Assembly (NCBI GenBank): GCA_017551515.1
Contig: JAFZLK010000017.1
Location: forward strand, 1-64,000
Direction: 5' to 3'
DNA from: Bacteroidales bacterium
GTDB taxonomy: Bacteria > Bacteroidota > Bacteroidia > Bacteroidales > ML635J-15
Length of the DNA stretch: 64,000 bases
Part shown: one piece after another, positions 12,001 through 18,772 of the stretch
Numbering within the stretch: the first letter of the stretch is position 1
Layout: each line of letters starts with the position of its first letter
Program-made: the position numbers and the translations under genes
The notes under the pieces: model-generated
The model's input: the letters and a program-made list of their open reading frames with translations, nothing else
Told to the model about the DNA's origin: nothing
Databases searched by the model: none

Positions 12001-14220
12001 AATAATAAAAGCATACAGAAGGTCGTAATTGTTTTCACCATAGCCAATCCAGTCGAAACTTACTTCGTATATAGCGGAATCTGTCACCTCTATGGTGCGG
12101 TATGCATAAACGTATGAAGTTGAAGTACTTGTGTATTCGTTGGTTGTGCCACCATCATTTGAAATATATAAGCCATTGTTACCGCCATTGTTGGCTGCCG
12201 TGCCTATAGACCATTTGTTTGTTTGGTCGCCATTGGCAAGTGTCCAGTTGGTGTTTTCGGCATCGTCTTCGAAATCGCATTGGTAGATAATCCCATCGTT
12301 GGAAGCGGTATTGCCTTCCTTGTAAACAGGACGAACGGATTGTCCCCTGCGTCGGCTGCCATAGTTCACGTTGTAATCGTCCAAATCAAAACCGAGAAAA
12401 CATGCATTGGTTGGATCTTCCGTGCTGAGCGAGGAAGACCAGTAATAACCGTAAGAATCGGCGAGGTAAAGACTATTGTCATCGCGGCGACCAGCAACGG
12501 GCAGAAAAATTGAGTTTCCATTTATAAGACTTGTAAAAAGCCGTCCGCTTGCACCGTTCTGGGTTGTCCAAGTTACTGTGCAGTTGCTATTCAGTTCTTC
12601 GATTTCTTCTTTTGTCGGCATACGCCATGCAGAACCCCAGTTGGCTGTAGCAGCATCGTCGCTTGCTTCGAGAGTTGTCAAGGAATCGGTAAAACCGTTA
12701 TTGCCACAACTTGAGATACTGCAATATTTGGTTAATGTTTGATATTCACCGTTGTTATAGATGTTGTTTTCCCAATTGTAGGTGTCCTTGGTTGTGGTTT
12801 CTCCCCATGCATAATAGTCTCCTGCTTCTTCGGGACTGCTTGCGCCGACATTCATTGTTGCCCACATAGTTCCGCTCGGCAAGCCAAGGTCAACATAGCC
12901 ATGGCCGTTGTGTACACAACTTTGCCTTATGTTTTGGAAATTGCTCCATTCGTTAGCATTTTCGTATGCCTCTTTTGCTCCGCATGGAACATTAAGGGTT
13001 GCTGTGGAATAGGTAGTTGCCTCGAAAACTTCGGTATCAAGATTTGGAGGAGTGTTTGCAGATACGTATATTACAGAAATGCTCTCGCAATTAGAAAATG
13101 CATATTCGCCAATAATCTCAACAGAATTGCCGATTGTAAGAGATGTCAGTCCACTGCAACCATTAAATGCATCGCTGCCTATGCTTGTAACAGAATCAGG
13201 AATTGTTATTTCTGTCAGCCCGCTGCAATTGGAGAATGCATACGCAGGAATATTTGTTACATTTTCTCCGATATTCAAAGTTGTAAATGCATAAGAATCT
13301 ACAAACGGTGAGTCCATGCTTGTGCAATTTGTTGCGTTGAAGTTAACGGTTGTCAGTCCGCTGCAACTATAAAATGCACCAGAGCCAATGTTTGTAACTC
13401 CATTTCCAATTGTAACCGATGTCAGTCCGTTGCAATATTCGAATGCCCCGATGTCGATACTTATTACAGAATTGGGGATTGTAACCGATGTCAGACCGTT
13501 GCAACCAGAAAATGCAGAGTCTCCAATGCCCGTAACAGAATTGGGGATAATAGTGCTATTGCAACCGACAAACAATGTGTTTGTGGCTGTTTCAATTATT
13601 GCATTGCAATCATCTCGCGAATCGTAAGTGGTATTTCTTGATTCAACAACTATAGTTTCAAGTCCGCTGCAACCCAAAAATGCACCCAATGGAATATTGG
13701 TTACATTTTCGCCAATATTCAAAGTCGTAAATGCGCAACCTTCACAAACTGAACCAGACATGCTTGTGCAATTTGTTGCGTTGAAGTTAACCGTTGTCAG
13801 GCTGCTACATTCATTAAAAATACCCACTCCGATTTCCCTTACCGATTCTGGTATTGTAAACTCTGTCAGTCCGCTACAAAATGCAAAAGCACCATGTCCA
13901 ATGCTAGTAACCGAATTTGGTATTGTTATCTCTGTTAGTCCTATGCAACCTTTAAATGCAATTTCGCCAATCCTCGCAACCGAATATGTGACACTATTAT
14001 ACTCAACCGATTCTGGGATTACAAGTTCTCCAGTGGGATAGGTTGAATAAAATGGTGCTGATTCGTTTTCTCTCACAACTTCCACAGTATAAGGCTCCTC
14101 GTTGGAAGTAATGTTGTAGTATAGTGTTTGTCCAGTACTGCACACAGCGGAAAAGTCGTAAGCCATCGCGTATCCACAAAGGAGAAATGGGAATATTAAA
14201 AGAGAAATAAAATGTTTCAT
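1..14220 (-). CDS. Giant modular surface adhesin, C terminus outside window
   Basis: One minus-strand frame is open from the ATG at 14220 to the window edge (4,740 codons; frame checked at more than ten places), so the stop lies outside. A signal peptide (MKHFISLLIFPFLLCGYA) is followed by BspA-like LRR_5 units (about residues 40-430), a Fib_succ_major-like module (YVDLGLPSGTMWA, 440-640), six cleaved-adhesin jelly-roll repeats starting CDFEDDAEN (640-2140) with Fn3-like linkers, two more Fib_succ_major modules (2230-2410, 2600-2810), HYR-like and four SprB-like repeats (about 3290-3590), PKD/Ig-like repeats, five NGCDSVVTLHLTIN repeats (4060-4310), a carboxypeptidase-regulatory-like domain and a propeller-like region. 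Such mosaics are surface adhesins, usually exported by T9SS; the sorting domain would be in the missing end. Ligand unknown. The gene has its own promoter-like upstream sequence. Confidence 0.9.
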   Translation of the reverse strand, partial: MKHFISLLIFPFLLCGYAMAYDFSAVCSTGQTLYYNITSNEEPYTVEVVRENESAPFYSTYPTGELVIPESVEYNSVTYSVARIGEIAFKGCIGLTEITIPNSVTSIGHGAFAFCSGLTEFTIPESVREIGVGIFNECSSLTTVNFNATNCTSMSGSVCEGCAFTTLNIGENVTNIPLGAFLGCSGLETIVVESRNTTYDSRDDCNAIIETATNTLFVGCNSTIIPNSVTGIGDSAFSGCNGLTSVTIPNSVISIDIGAFEYCNGLTSVTIGNGVTNIGSGAFYSCSGLTTVNFNATNCTSMDSPFVDSYAFTTLNIGENVTNIPAYAFSNCSGLTEITIPDSVTSIGSDAFNGCSGLTSLTIGNSVEIIGEYAFSNCESISVIYVSANTPPNLDTEVFEATTYSTATLNVPCGAKEAYENANEWSNFQNIRQSCVHNGHGYVDLGLPSGTMWATMNVGASSPEEAGDYYAWGETTTKDTYNWENNIYNNGEYQTLTKYCSISSCGNNGFTDSLTTLEASDDAATANWGSAWRMPTKEEIEELNSNCTVTWTTQNGASGRLFTSLINGNSIFLPVAGRRDDNSLYLADSYGYYWSSSLSTEDPTNACFLGFDLDDYNVNYGSRRRGQSVRPVYKEGNTASNDGIIYQCDFEDDAENTNWTLANGDQTNKWSIGTAANNGGNNGLYISNDGGTTNEYTSTSTSYVYAYRTIEVTDSAIYEVSFDWIGYGENNYDLLYAFIIPTSLNPTLTAGNANGMTGSTNTIPSGWIDIANINEQLNYATTWQHSEKKMAIDAGTYHLVFFWKNNNSSGNNPPAVVDNISIIKETPATMPYTCDFEDEDENAQWTFSNLRNKWYIGSAANNGGNNGLYISNDGGVTNAYTVTSTSYVYAYRTLELTESAIYGVNFDWIANGQSDYDLLRAFMIPVSLNPSLVAGDANGMTDYRNDTPSDWIDITNPAGKLNLASSWQHSEKDIPIEAGTYYLVFFWKNNNSSGDQPPAALDNISIEKSSCMPVTDIRVENITAESVTINWTEPGSAGSWEVIVSETELDETELANYAEVETVSETPTYTATDLNLSTTYYMYIRSVCDVNDENEWTSYTYTTLQHTPATLPYTCDFEDDAENANWIFPNSDQTNTWYIGTAANNGGSNGLYISNDDGESNEYDPGSWSYSYAYREIYINQTGKYLFSFDWKSKGYINYDFLKALVIPANIIPDLTSENIYDYNNTPEGWIDISNSGIMSNRTSWQYYSKLIDIDTTGTYYLVFFWRNDSGSDNNPPAAIDNIEVKLANTPIVITNISTPVDASSVRLKGSITYGGTAEVTERGFLFGSSEDNLDQTLQSSVVGDVFTYTITGLTTGETYYYKAYATNSEGTGYGSVKSFTAVDPDSYEIIYSCDFEDDAENANWHADTRVYPLNEEEDIPHWTIGNLANNGGENGLYIYDDAAGELFSFGSNISYAYREIEIPLSGEFWFSFDWQAMGDGGIGDVLRAFIVPAELNPYMTTTVEDEDVNRINGDSNTTPEGWIDISERGCGMSMVESWQKSTKKLEVEAGSYYLVFYWTSDATSGFQPSGEVDNILIKTALKPYIQLSSATNIEGKSATLNGTILDEGVSEITEAGFLYGTDSTNLNVNLPLADIDNEMVYLLEGLTLNTKYFYQAYATNSKGTAYSEIKSFRTLEHTYEAFYLCDFEDATENANWTLGSDGQTNRWYIGTATSNGGNSSLYISNDEGINYSYNNNSESYSYAYREINLYQTSYQFDFDWKANGESFLDFMKAFVVPASIDPNLSGELYYNPDVWIVISSDEYMNDQEEWQHITKTVNINETGTYYLVFYWKNDSSRGEQPPAAVDNIEIKQPSEPNVITNIPTIVSSTSAILKANITFSGTAEVTERGFLFGSSEDNLDQTLQSSDLTDEFTYTLTGLTSGETYYYKAYATNSKGTGYGIVKSFTVVDPDSYDIIYSCDFENEEENANWIADSDASTYWIINNFVNNGGEKSLYIVCDDSIINEGCGGAYSYAYREIDMPFSGEYWFNFDWRALGEDDIDFLRAFLVPVEINPNLNTSDYDENYIYYDNAPEGWIDISEYGNGMSEAETWRRSRKKLGVEAGAYYLVFFWTSDPTESYGLSGAVDNIVIRNALRPCVTTASPTNIGTTSATLNGNLMDGGVTEVTERGFVYGNDIDNLDESVQYSGSNDNITCNLTGLTPGKLYYYKAYATNSNGTDYGNIEIFQLPTAQFAEHNYVDLGLPSLIMWATANVGSTTPDGSGDYFAWGETSQKDGYYYTDNYYYSYSDNPDTLPASADVASVNWNEEWRMPTKEDLQELVDNCDATWIDVDGLRGMQFTASNGNSIFLPAVGHHGEYSYIYDYGKGYYMSSSIGENTSNFSDIFISSAGSSISESERYHGYSVRAIFKAVTTVATNSVTEITPTSAILNGSILFPGSAEITDRGFLFGTDSTDFAQNYTSPDNTDDFSYTLSDLTANTTYYFKAYATINGETLYGDVSTFRTFGPPEVTFYYPTWRDTIAVGLKVKIETEAELLSRKIYMGTSRNSLSEIADEIIYSDTDSAFVTSAGNLSPRTLYYAMAEATNEYGTTRSDTLSFYTYGSFVDSRDNTTYYTIQIGEQTWMAENLKYAGPEISLGVNSIWESEPSYFYPNDDEANVATYGYLYNWSAAMNGEESSDRNPSGVQGICPNGWHLPSSSEWAQLTDYLGGIGDGLAICAKLAGNADLWNSGVWTDYACFGESGFAALPAGTANTIIGQQIAEIYINENAFFIETKGESVVWILNRGGFALDANIPFYEDYMLDITSIRCLKGTTIYAYDTVNYCGDEYTFGTQTLTASGDYEETFTLGTDKDSIVYLHLTMNPAPTASISASTIHCSGQTATLTNTASGGTAPYTYNWTADAGITLGETTVTTTETSYNNTATPTFSECNKSFSVSLSVTDANGCTATATPVTINVERDDFDLPDDVDITVHCIAEATEPTSLPTVTDNCGNTLTPSAAVQGGTYNGCSGTRTYTFTYTDCAGHSHDWTYIYTIAPEDFLTLMPPNEGTTVACISEAIEPPTPTVTDNCGNTLTPSDTVQGGTYDGCEGTRTYTFTYTDCSGHSHDWTYTYTIENNTAPELIDTWPSNITGQNACYANRDISGLISDSDVENIYTANCGTISVSHSDVADPTANCGWTVTRTYTITDGCNQTTKTQSVSGSDQTAPTIGDAGFNRELTSTNCTFIVPNLTEEVRAISSDNCTANAELTIEQSPVAGTEITEEIVVTVTITVTDQCGLSSTKDVTLTIPEELTTSLTAGTISCNGGTTNITNTVVGGATPYTYYWTDDTHNQNNEGVGAGNYTVTVTDNNGCSATSSIAVSQPDALTTSLSATEINCHGQTSDITNTVAGGTSPYTYHWSNDADTQDLEGVGGGTYSVTVTDSNNCTATASVTVTEPAELTSELTAGSVACSGGTADITNTVSGGTSPLTYLWSNGNNTQNLTGVVAGEYSVTVTDAKGCSVVRTAEITQPDVLTVTLNAGTIACNGQTAIVSTEVAGGTQPYAYAWNNGAETENLTNVGEGTYSVTVTDANGCATSSAITITQPDELTVSISGPTSVCENTTTTLTANAQGGTTDYTYLWNTTATTSSITTPAITTETSYSVTVTDANGCSVTESVSVAIGDTPGISIADVTLICLGGDILLQANVSNAGTDYTIEWTASPTSGAGLPDNLTTDAITVTPTESGAYTYIVSLTATSCSDGQPFNSSENVTLTVNPLPEVEITNNTNETVLTCSTETISLTATGGTTYQWSNGTSTANASITAPETYIVTVTDDNGCSSTANYTITQDIEAPTVTITNTTGTELLTCTTTAINVLADGTGTSYLWSNDATTAENTFTEGGTYTVTATADNGCTSTANIQITPNSDAPALSITNNTGETILTCSLTSIIVTAEGSGASYEWSNGATTAETTLTEAGTYTVTTTATNGCTASAQIAITADLDAPVIYAYAVDSSICQGGSTTISANGGQSYTWLPETGLPTTVGASLTATPTETTTYTVTGIGENGCTGTAEVTITVNQPTSSEMSLTCCNQYWWEGNEYTETGEYTHTYTAANGCDSVVTLHLTINNSVTNEISETACESYEWYGQTYTETGDYEYTLTAVNGCDSVVTLHLTINQPTESNDTAISCGSYEWNGSTYTESGNYQFTMPEANANGCDSVANLHLTINQPTEGNDTVTVCNSYEWYGQTYTETGDYVHTLQSVNGCDSVVNLHLTINNSTTGEFADQMCSGVPYEYEGQTFTEAGTYHVTLVSANGCDSIVTLMLTYSNSCGGIISGVITDAGTDEAIPNARVTVGNQVTRTDNNGEYSLEVVRGPMLLRVSANGYASYYEAIDIQSDTMRNIALYKPEISMNVDSIAVTSYPYLAQYDSITITNTGNTALVWSSVSDYGGLALLPYDEETHRRRNSRALWDSIQTFSTQFNAEQAIATDGFFIYTSSWQRPGEFNRYTPDGEYIETFYIENVGMIRNLSFDGTYFYGTEATNIIFKLDLDNQTLVDSITTDISNIRHCSFDRQNGNLLAGDWNSLYSIDTANGTSTPIRGDLMNVYSSAYDNLSPGGPYLWLFSQASQNNGPSAYIRQFSIGNADYTDKTHYLDDIGLGNASLAGGICASEYVCEGKFVLLADIQNPSGNNIIATYEIGRTNNIVSPEKKSGRIMPNESLSIGVREHAVGEGEFEAKIRYRAAVMGNRTKDVNVTVTAVAPECD

Positions 14221-14252
14221 CGGCTATCAAAAATAAAGTATAACATAAAGGA

Positions 14253-14286
14253 CAAAAATAAGACAAATATTTCTAATTGAAGCAAA
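14253..14286 (-). promoter_or_regulatory. Promoter of the giant adhesin gene
   Basis: On the minus strand TATTTTTG (14260-14253) matches the Bacteroidota -7 box TAnnTTTG, and TTTG (14286-14283) lies 22 nt upstream as a -33 element. A second TATTTTTG at 14235-14228 lacks a partner. The leader would be about 30 nt. Confidence 0.5.
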
Positions 14287-14390
14287 AGTCTAAAAGATCT
14301 TTGGTATTTAGCACATCCCAATGTAGTTTCTTGTTTCTGGTGGTTTGAAGTTGTTTGAGATGGTTTGAAATGGTTTGGATAAAACAACCA

Positions 14391-14603
14391 TAAACGGCTT
14401 TAGCCACAGAAATAGCGCCAGCGCAGAACGGCGTACTTCGGCTGTGCTCACTTCGACTATCACTTGCTTCGACTCTGCTCAGCACATCGCAGTACATCGC
14501 AGCACAAGTAGCCCTCAACGAAGTTAACCTTTAGCTCGGCGTAAGCCAAACCCAGAAACGGGCATCAGCCACAGAAAAGCCGCAAGCATAGAAACGGGCG
14601 CAG
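14391..14603. repeat. GAAAC mini-hairpin repeat array
   Basis: The 384-bp gap between the adhesin start and the end of the next gene holds GAAAC motifs alternating with short palindromes such as GGCTTTAGCC, GCGCCAGCGC and GGGCATCAGCC, plus a segment (14525-14547) also found at 43983-44004. The same repeat family occurs near 24600, 25330, 40160 and 58680. No coding potential is apparent. Just before it, 14337-14377 has TTTGA/GGTTTG tandem wording of low complexity. Confidence 0.6.
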
Positions 14604-14604
14604 C

Positions 14605-17600
14605 CTAAAAATCCAAGCTTAGCGAGAGATAGAACATCATCTTTTGGATTTCTCCGTTGTTTATCCCCCATGCCCAGTCGGCACGAATGAAATATCCGAA
14701 CAGCTTGCTGCGAACACCTACACCGTAGCCAGCTACAAGCGGATTGTTTTTGTTGTTAAGAATTAGTGTTACAGGGTATTGCTCGTGGTAATCGTTATTG
14801 TATGCGTTGTTTCCTCCGTATGGGTTCAGACCGCTCCATGCCATACCGGCATCAAAGAAACCTATTATCTGGAAGTTCTTGAGGAAATCGTTGTTTATCG
14901 GCTTGCGGCTGAAATACGAAATTACAGGGAATCGGAGCTCCATGTTAGTCAAAGCGAAGTTTGTGCCGTTGCGTATGTTCTGGCTAAAACCACGCAGGTT
15001 TGTAGCAACTGCCTGATACACATAGTTTATTTCAGGGTCAATTTTTATGTCGGTATTGAACATATCTTGTGAAGGCACAACATTTATCCAGTTGTCTATA
15101 CCACCGAGATAGTATATCAGTTTGGCACTGCCAAACGAAGCACTTGCTGCCGTTCTGAATGCAAAAATCAGCGAGCGGTGTATGGGTTGGTAGTAGCGAA
15201 AATCGACACCAACGACTTCCATATCTGTCTTTTTTTTGTCGAACTGCATGAAAGCTTCGGCGAATACCTTGAATCTGATGCCCGACAAAATATTGGTAGC
15301 CAACTCTTTACTATTGTCGAATATGTATTCAGCCTTTAGGCTCCCCCAGTAGTCGTAGGCATTTTTCTTTTCAAGCATGTTGATGTCGGTAGAAAGGAAA
15401 ATATCTTTGTTCTGACGGATATTGGCTGTAAACTGCATTGCATCAACCTGCGAAAACGGATAGCGTAGTATATAAAATGCCTCGTGGGTGAATGTCTTGG
15501 TGAAATTCTTGTCCAAATCCGACACCGCCTGCCTGTGAAGTACAAGCTGTCGGTTCCAGCGGTGCTTCAAATTCTCGATTGTCAGCAGATATTCGTTGCC
15601 ATCCATGCCTACATCGAAGCGGAAACCTGCGCTAATGCGGTAGTCCTCAAACAAATCTGAAGTCCCAACCTTGAAAATCAAGTTGAATCCTGGATTGAAG
15701 TAGAATGCGCTGCCAGTGTATTTTTGATAAGAACTAAAAAGATAGCTGAAATCGACTTGTGTCATTATGTAGTTGGTGTAGAATGTTGTATGGTATTTTG
15801 CAGCGCGAGCCGACTTTACGTCTTTCGGTTCCTCATTTTTCTTGCTAATCTTCTCAACTACTTCTGGGTCAAACGAATAGTCATTGATATTCACTTCGCC
15901 TTCATTGACTTCGGGATTGTCGGCAAGAGTTTCAAAGTCTGTTCCTTCGCTTTGCTGCTTTTGAATGGCGTCAAAGAGTTTCCTGTTCAAAGTACAGCCC
16001 GACTCTTTGTTGGACAAGTTATTGTTTTCCGCCTTGAATATCCTGAATTTTTTATCGTTGCGGTAGCTAACGCCGATGTCTTTTGAAAATTTGTCGTAGC
16101 CGGCGTTCTGTATTCCGAATTTGTAGTTGGAGAGTTGCGCAGTCGTGTAGGAATAAGAATAATGGGTTATTGTGTCGATGAAACTAATTGCCGAATCTAG
16201 CTTGGTGGTGTATAGGTTTCTGACTCCGTTCCTGTCGGACAGGAAAAAATAGTCTTCGCCTAACTTGAACGGCATAGTCTCCGATGCGTCTTGGGTTTCG
16301 GTTACCCTGCTAATCGACTTGCTGGCAATATCGTAGATGAATATGTCGGTAAAATCCTGTGTTGCAACCGAATTGTCTTTCTTTGAACCTATTTTTTCCT
16401 CGTCCCTTTTCGATGCGAAAACAATCTGTTTAGATCTGTTTACGTATAGGGGTTCGTAGTCGTCGGCATCGTCGTTTGTTATGTTTTCAATGGTGTTGCT
16501 TGCTATGTTGTAGATGAAAATGTCGGATTGACCGTGGTTGAATCCAGATATTACAAGGTTCTGTCCGTCGGCTGAATAGTCGAATGAATTTATCTTCTCC
16601 ATCGATGGCATCTGAATCTCTTTCTTCTCCTTTGTCTCGAACTGGTAGGTGGTGTAGTAAATTTCACCTTTCTTTTCAATCATGAATCCTAGCATTTTTC
16701 CCGACGGATGCCAGCGTATAATAGGGTAAGTGTAGTCGATAATTTGGTCGAGCATATGTTCGCGCTTGAAAACCTTCTTTGTTTTTCCAGTGCCGAAGTC
16801 GTGTGCTTTTATCCAGTATTTGCCGAACTTGTTTTCGCTCCATGCCATCATGTTTGTGTTCGAATTGTATTGAGCCTGGGCGTATGTCACGTTCTTGCGG
16901 TTGCGTTTCAGTACATCGCTTCCCTGCGGTTCGTCGGCTGTATTGTTGAAGTCTTCGTACTGCGACCTGTAGTATTCTGTCCAGTTTTCTTGAAGGGTTT
17001 TCATGTTGGCTCCTAGCACGTACATGAAGGCACTTTCGACGCTTTTTGTAATTCTTGTAAGGTACACGATGTTTGAGATAACTTGTGGTCCGTAGGTTTT
17101 TGCCACATAGTTCCAAATAGCGAACCCCATAGTTTCGGCATCTGTGCCAGTCAACTGGTTGATATTCTTGAATTTATTGGATAAAGAATACACTTTGTTC
17201 AGGTTGTCTGCATCAGTGTCCCAGTCGTGTGCGATGTAAGCTACAAGTCCGCTCGTGTACCATTCGGGCATACCGATAAGTGTGTTATTTGCAATCTTGT
17301 TCTTTATATTCGAACCGTAGATTATGTCGTTGAGGATTATGTTTGCTATGGCGGCGACAACCTGCTCGCGAAATTTCTGTCTGTCGATTTCGGTATATAC
17401 GAAGGCTATGTTGTCGATTACCTTTAATGTTCCACCAATGTTGTATTCGTCGGCATCGGTATTAAGTCCTATGTTGCTCTGCCTGAAGTCCGAAAGATTT
17501 TGGAACAGGATGAGTATCATGCGCTTTTCCAGCTTGTGGTCGAAAAAAGCTTCTATCTGCGGAATCATTTCTATTGCAATTCCGTTTGCCATTTCGGCCA

Positions 17601-17787
17601 TGTCGCTGCCGCCGGCGTAGAAATATGTGTCGAATTGTTGGTTTCTGTAATAATACCATTCAAATTCTTCGAACTGCACGCGATTCTTGCCGAATCTCAT
17701 CTGATGCCCGTTGTAGAATTGAGCATTTGCGGACATCATTGTGGTGCCCGTCAGCATAAGAAGCAATATTTTTTTTATGCATTTCAA
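14605..17787 (-). CDS. Pseudo-peptidase / TolB-like propeller / outer-membrane barrel fusion protein
   Basis: A secreted protein of about 1,060 residues. After the signal peptide (KKILLLMLTGTTMMSANAQ) comes a peptidase-MA-like region (about residues 40-280) that keeps GMPEWYTSGLVAYIA, the part normally following HExxH, but shows no HExxH itself, so it is probably catalytically dead. Residues about 300-640 have TolB/WD40-type strands (SGKMLGFMIEKKGEIYYTTY, DIFIYDIASK). The last 400 residues have alternating strands ending in YLSLSLDF with a terminal Phe, as in BamA/TamA-like outer-membrane barrels. Role unknown; surface or envelope location is inferred. Start: no in-frame ATG gives a full signal peptide. 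I chose TTG at 17787; an ATG at 17782 would be in frame only if the A8 tract (17769-17776) had seven As. No promoter is visible, so it may be read with the upstream transporter gene. Confidence 0.75.
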   Translation of the reverse strand: MKCIKKILLLMLTGTTMMSANAQFYNGHQMRFGKNRVQFEEFEWYYYRNQQFDTYFYAGGSDMAEMANGIAIEMIPQIEAFFDHKLEKRMILILFQNLSDFRQSNIGLNTDADEYNIGGTLKVIDNIAFVYTEIDRQKFREQVVAAIANIILNDIIYGSNIKNKIANNTLIGMPEWYTSGLVAYIAHDWDTDADNLNKVYSLSNKFKNINQLTGTDAETMGFAIWNYVAKTYGPQVISNIVYLTRITKSVESAFMYVLGANMKTLQENWTEYYRSQYEDFNNTADEPQGSDVLKRNRKNVTYAQAQYNSNTNMMAWSENKFGKYWIKAHDFGTGKTKKVFKREHMLDQIIDYTYPIIRWHPSGKMLGFMIEKKGEIYYTTYQFETKEKKEIQMPSMEKINSFDYSADGQNLVISGFNHGQSDIFIYNIASNTIENITNDDADDYEPLYVNRSKQIVFASKRDEEKIGSKKDNSVATQDFTDIFIYDIASKSISRVTETQDASETMPFKLGEDYFFLSDRNGVRNLYTTKLDSAISFIDTITHYSYSYTTAQLSNYKFGIQNAGYDKFSKDIGVSYRNDKKFRIFKAENNNLSNKESGCTLNRKLFDAIQKQQSEGTDFETLADNPEVNEGEVNINDYSFDPEVVEKISKKNEEPKDVKSARAAKYHTTFYTNYIMTQVDFSYLFSSYQKYTGSAFYFNPGFNLIFKVGTSDLFEDYRISAGFRFDVGMDGNEYLLTIENLKHRWNRQLVLHRQAVSDLDKNFTKTFTHEAFYILRYPFSQVDAMQFTANIRQNKDIFLSTDINMLEKKNAYDYWGSLKAEYIFDNSKELATNILSGIRFKVFAEAFMQFDKKKTDMEVVGVDFRYYQPIHRSLIFAFRTAASASFGSAKLIYYLGGIDNWINVVPSQDMFNTDIKIDPEINYVYQAVATNLRGFSQNIRNGTNFALTNMELRFPVISYFSRKPINNDFLKNFQIIGFFDAGMAWSGLNPYGGNNAYNNDYHEQYPVTLILNNKNNPLVAGYGVGVRSKLFGYFIRADWAWGINNGEIQKMMFYLSLSLDF

Positions 17788-17857
17788 CCAACTGCCAATT
17801 TGGGCGTGCAAGTTACTAATAATTTGGCAATTTAACGGTATGATTTTTTATAGGCTC

Positions 17858-18721
17858 TCACAATGCCATGAATATGATGGTCATTAATGCCAATATTCCA
17901 CCGATGATGTTCAGACGGCTCAATTTCTCCTTGAAGAACGCCATTCCAATAATAATCGAAAGCAAAATTGTAGCGGTGTTGCATATTCCGTACAGCGACG
18001 AATTTGTAATGATTGCGCTGTTCATTGCTCTGATTACAAAGTAAATGGAGCCGAAATTAAATGAGCCTAGCATAATCCCTAACAACCAAGTCTTGACTTT
18101 GAGGAAGTTCTTGAATGTGCCGCGTTTCACAGCTGCATATATTATTCCGCAGATAAAGGATATTGCAAAAAGTGTGGCTGTAAATAGTGCTGTGTCGTCG
18201 AAAATGCCGAATTTTTCGCGTGAGTATATCACAAGCGAATCGTTAGCACCCATGAAAATGAAAATCGCTGTCGGCAGGATAAGTTTCCAGATGTCGGTTT
18301 TCGTCTTGCCGTTTGATGGCTTGTAGGTGCATAGAAATATTGAGACTACGGCAAGTATTATAGCGATGATTTTTGTCACGGAAGTTGTTTCTCCGTACAT
18401 TATTATCGAAAACAGCATTGGTATTACCAGCGACATCTTGCTTGCCACGGTTGTAATTACTATTCCTGTCTTTCGGGATGAAATTCCGACTAGAATAAAT
18501 GTTGCAATGAACAAAAATCCAAGTAGCAGGCTTATTGGAAACCAGTTTGCCGAGACAATGTGCCTTATTGGAAAATCGCCGAAAATTATGAACCCCAGCA
18601 GTGTGGCCGTGAGGTAGTTTATTGCAATACAATTAATTAGCGGGGCGTTTTTTGTGTCTATCAGTTTGAATACTACAAATATTCCAATGTACGATATTAT
18701 GCAGAGTATTATCCAGACCAT
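17858..18721 (-). CDS. EamA/DMT-family transporter
   Basis: The 287-residue protein is almost entirely hydrophobic, with about ten predicted membrane helices in two similar halves, the pattern and length of EamA/drug-metabolite transporters. Glycine-rich helix ends (GAND, GSFNFGSIYFVIRA, GIAMAFFKEKLS-like IIGMAFFKEKLSRLNIIGG) fit the family; the conserved E in FFKEKLS near the last helices is typical. It acts in the inner membrane; substrate cannot be told. The first helix starts at Met1, so no later start is possible. The ATG directly abuts the T-tract of a terminator-like hairpin after dnaA, which leaves no room for a leader; expression may need read-through from dnaA. The gene downstream is 70 bp away. 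Confidence 0.85.
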   Translation of the reverse strand: MVWIILCIISYIGIFVVFKLIDTKNAPLINCIAINYLTATLLGFIIFGDFPIRHIVSANWFPISLLLGFLFIATFILVGISSRKTGIVITTVASKMSLVIPMLFSIIMYGETTSVTKIIAIILAVVSIFLCTYKPSNGKTKTDIWKLILPTAIFIFMGANDSLVIYSREKFGIFDDTALFTATLFAISFICGIIYAAVKRGTFKNFLKVKTWLLGIMLGSFNFGSIYFVIRAMNSAIITNSSLYGICNTATILLSIIIGMAFFKEKLSRLNIIGGILALMTIIFMAL

Positions 18722-18747
18722 AAAAAAAATGGGGGGTGGCCCCCCCT
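18722..18747 (-). terminator. Rho-independent terminator after dnaA
   Basis: On the minus strand a six-pair G:C stem (GGGGGG at 18746-18741, CCCCCC at 18736-18731, 4-nt loop) is followed by A and eight Ts that run straight into the ATG of the transporter at 18721. It lies 26 bp after the dnaA stop. Confidence 0.75.
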
Positions 18748-18772
18748 TCTAGAATTTTGTGTACTTTATATG

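Noticed and set aside
112..14041. Many plus-strand frames, for example 1372-1818 and 12739-13311
   Set aside because: They are antisense to the giant adhesin, whose minus frame is open throughout and has clear domains; their translations show no protein family.
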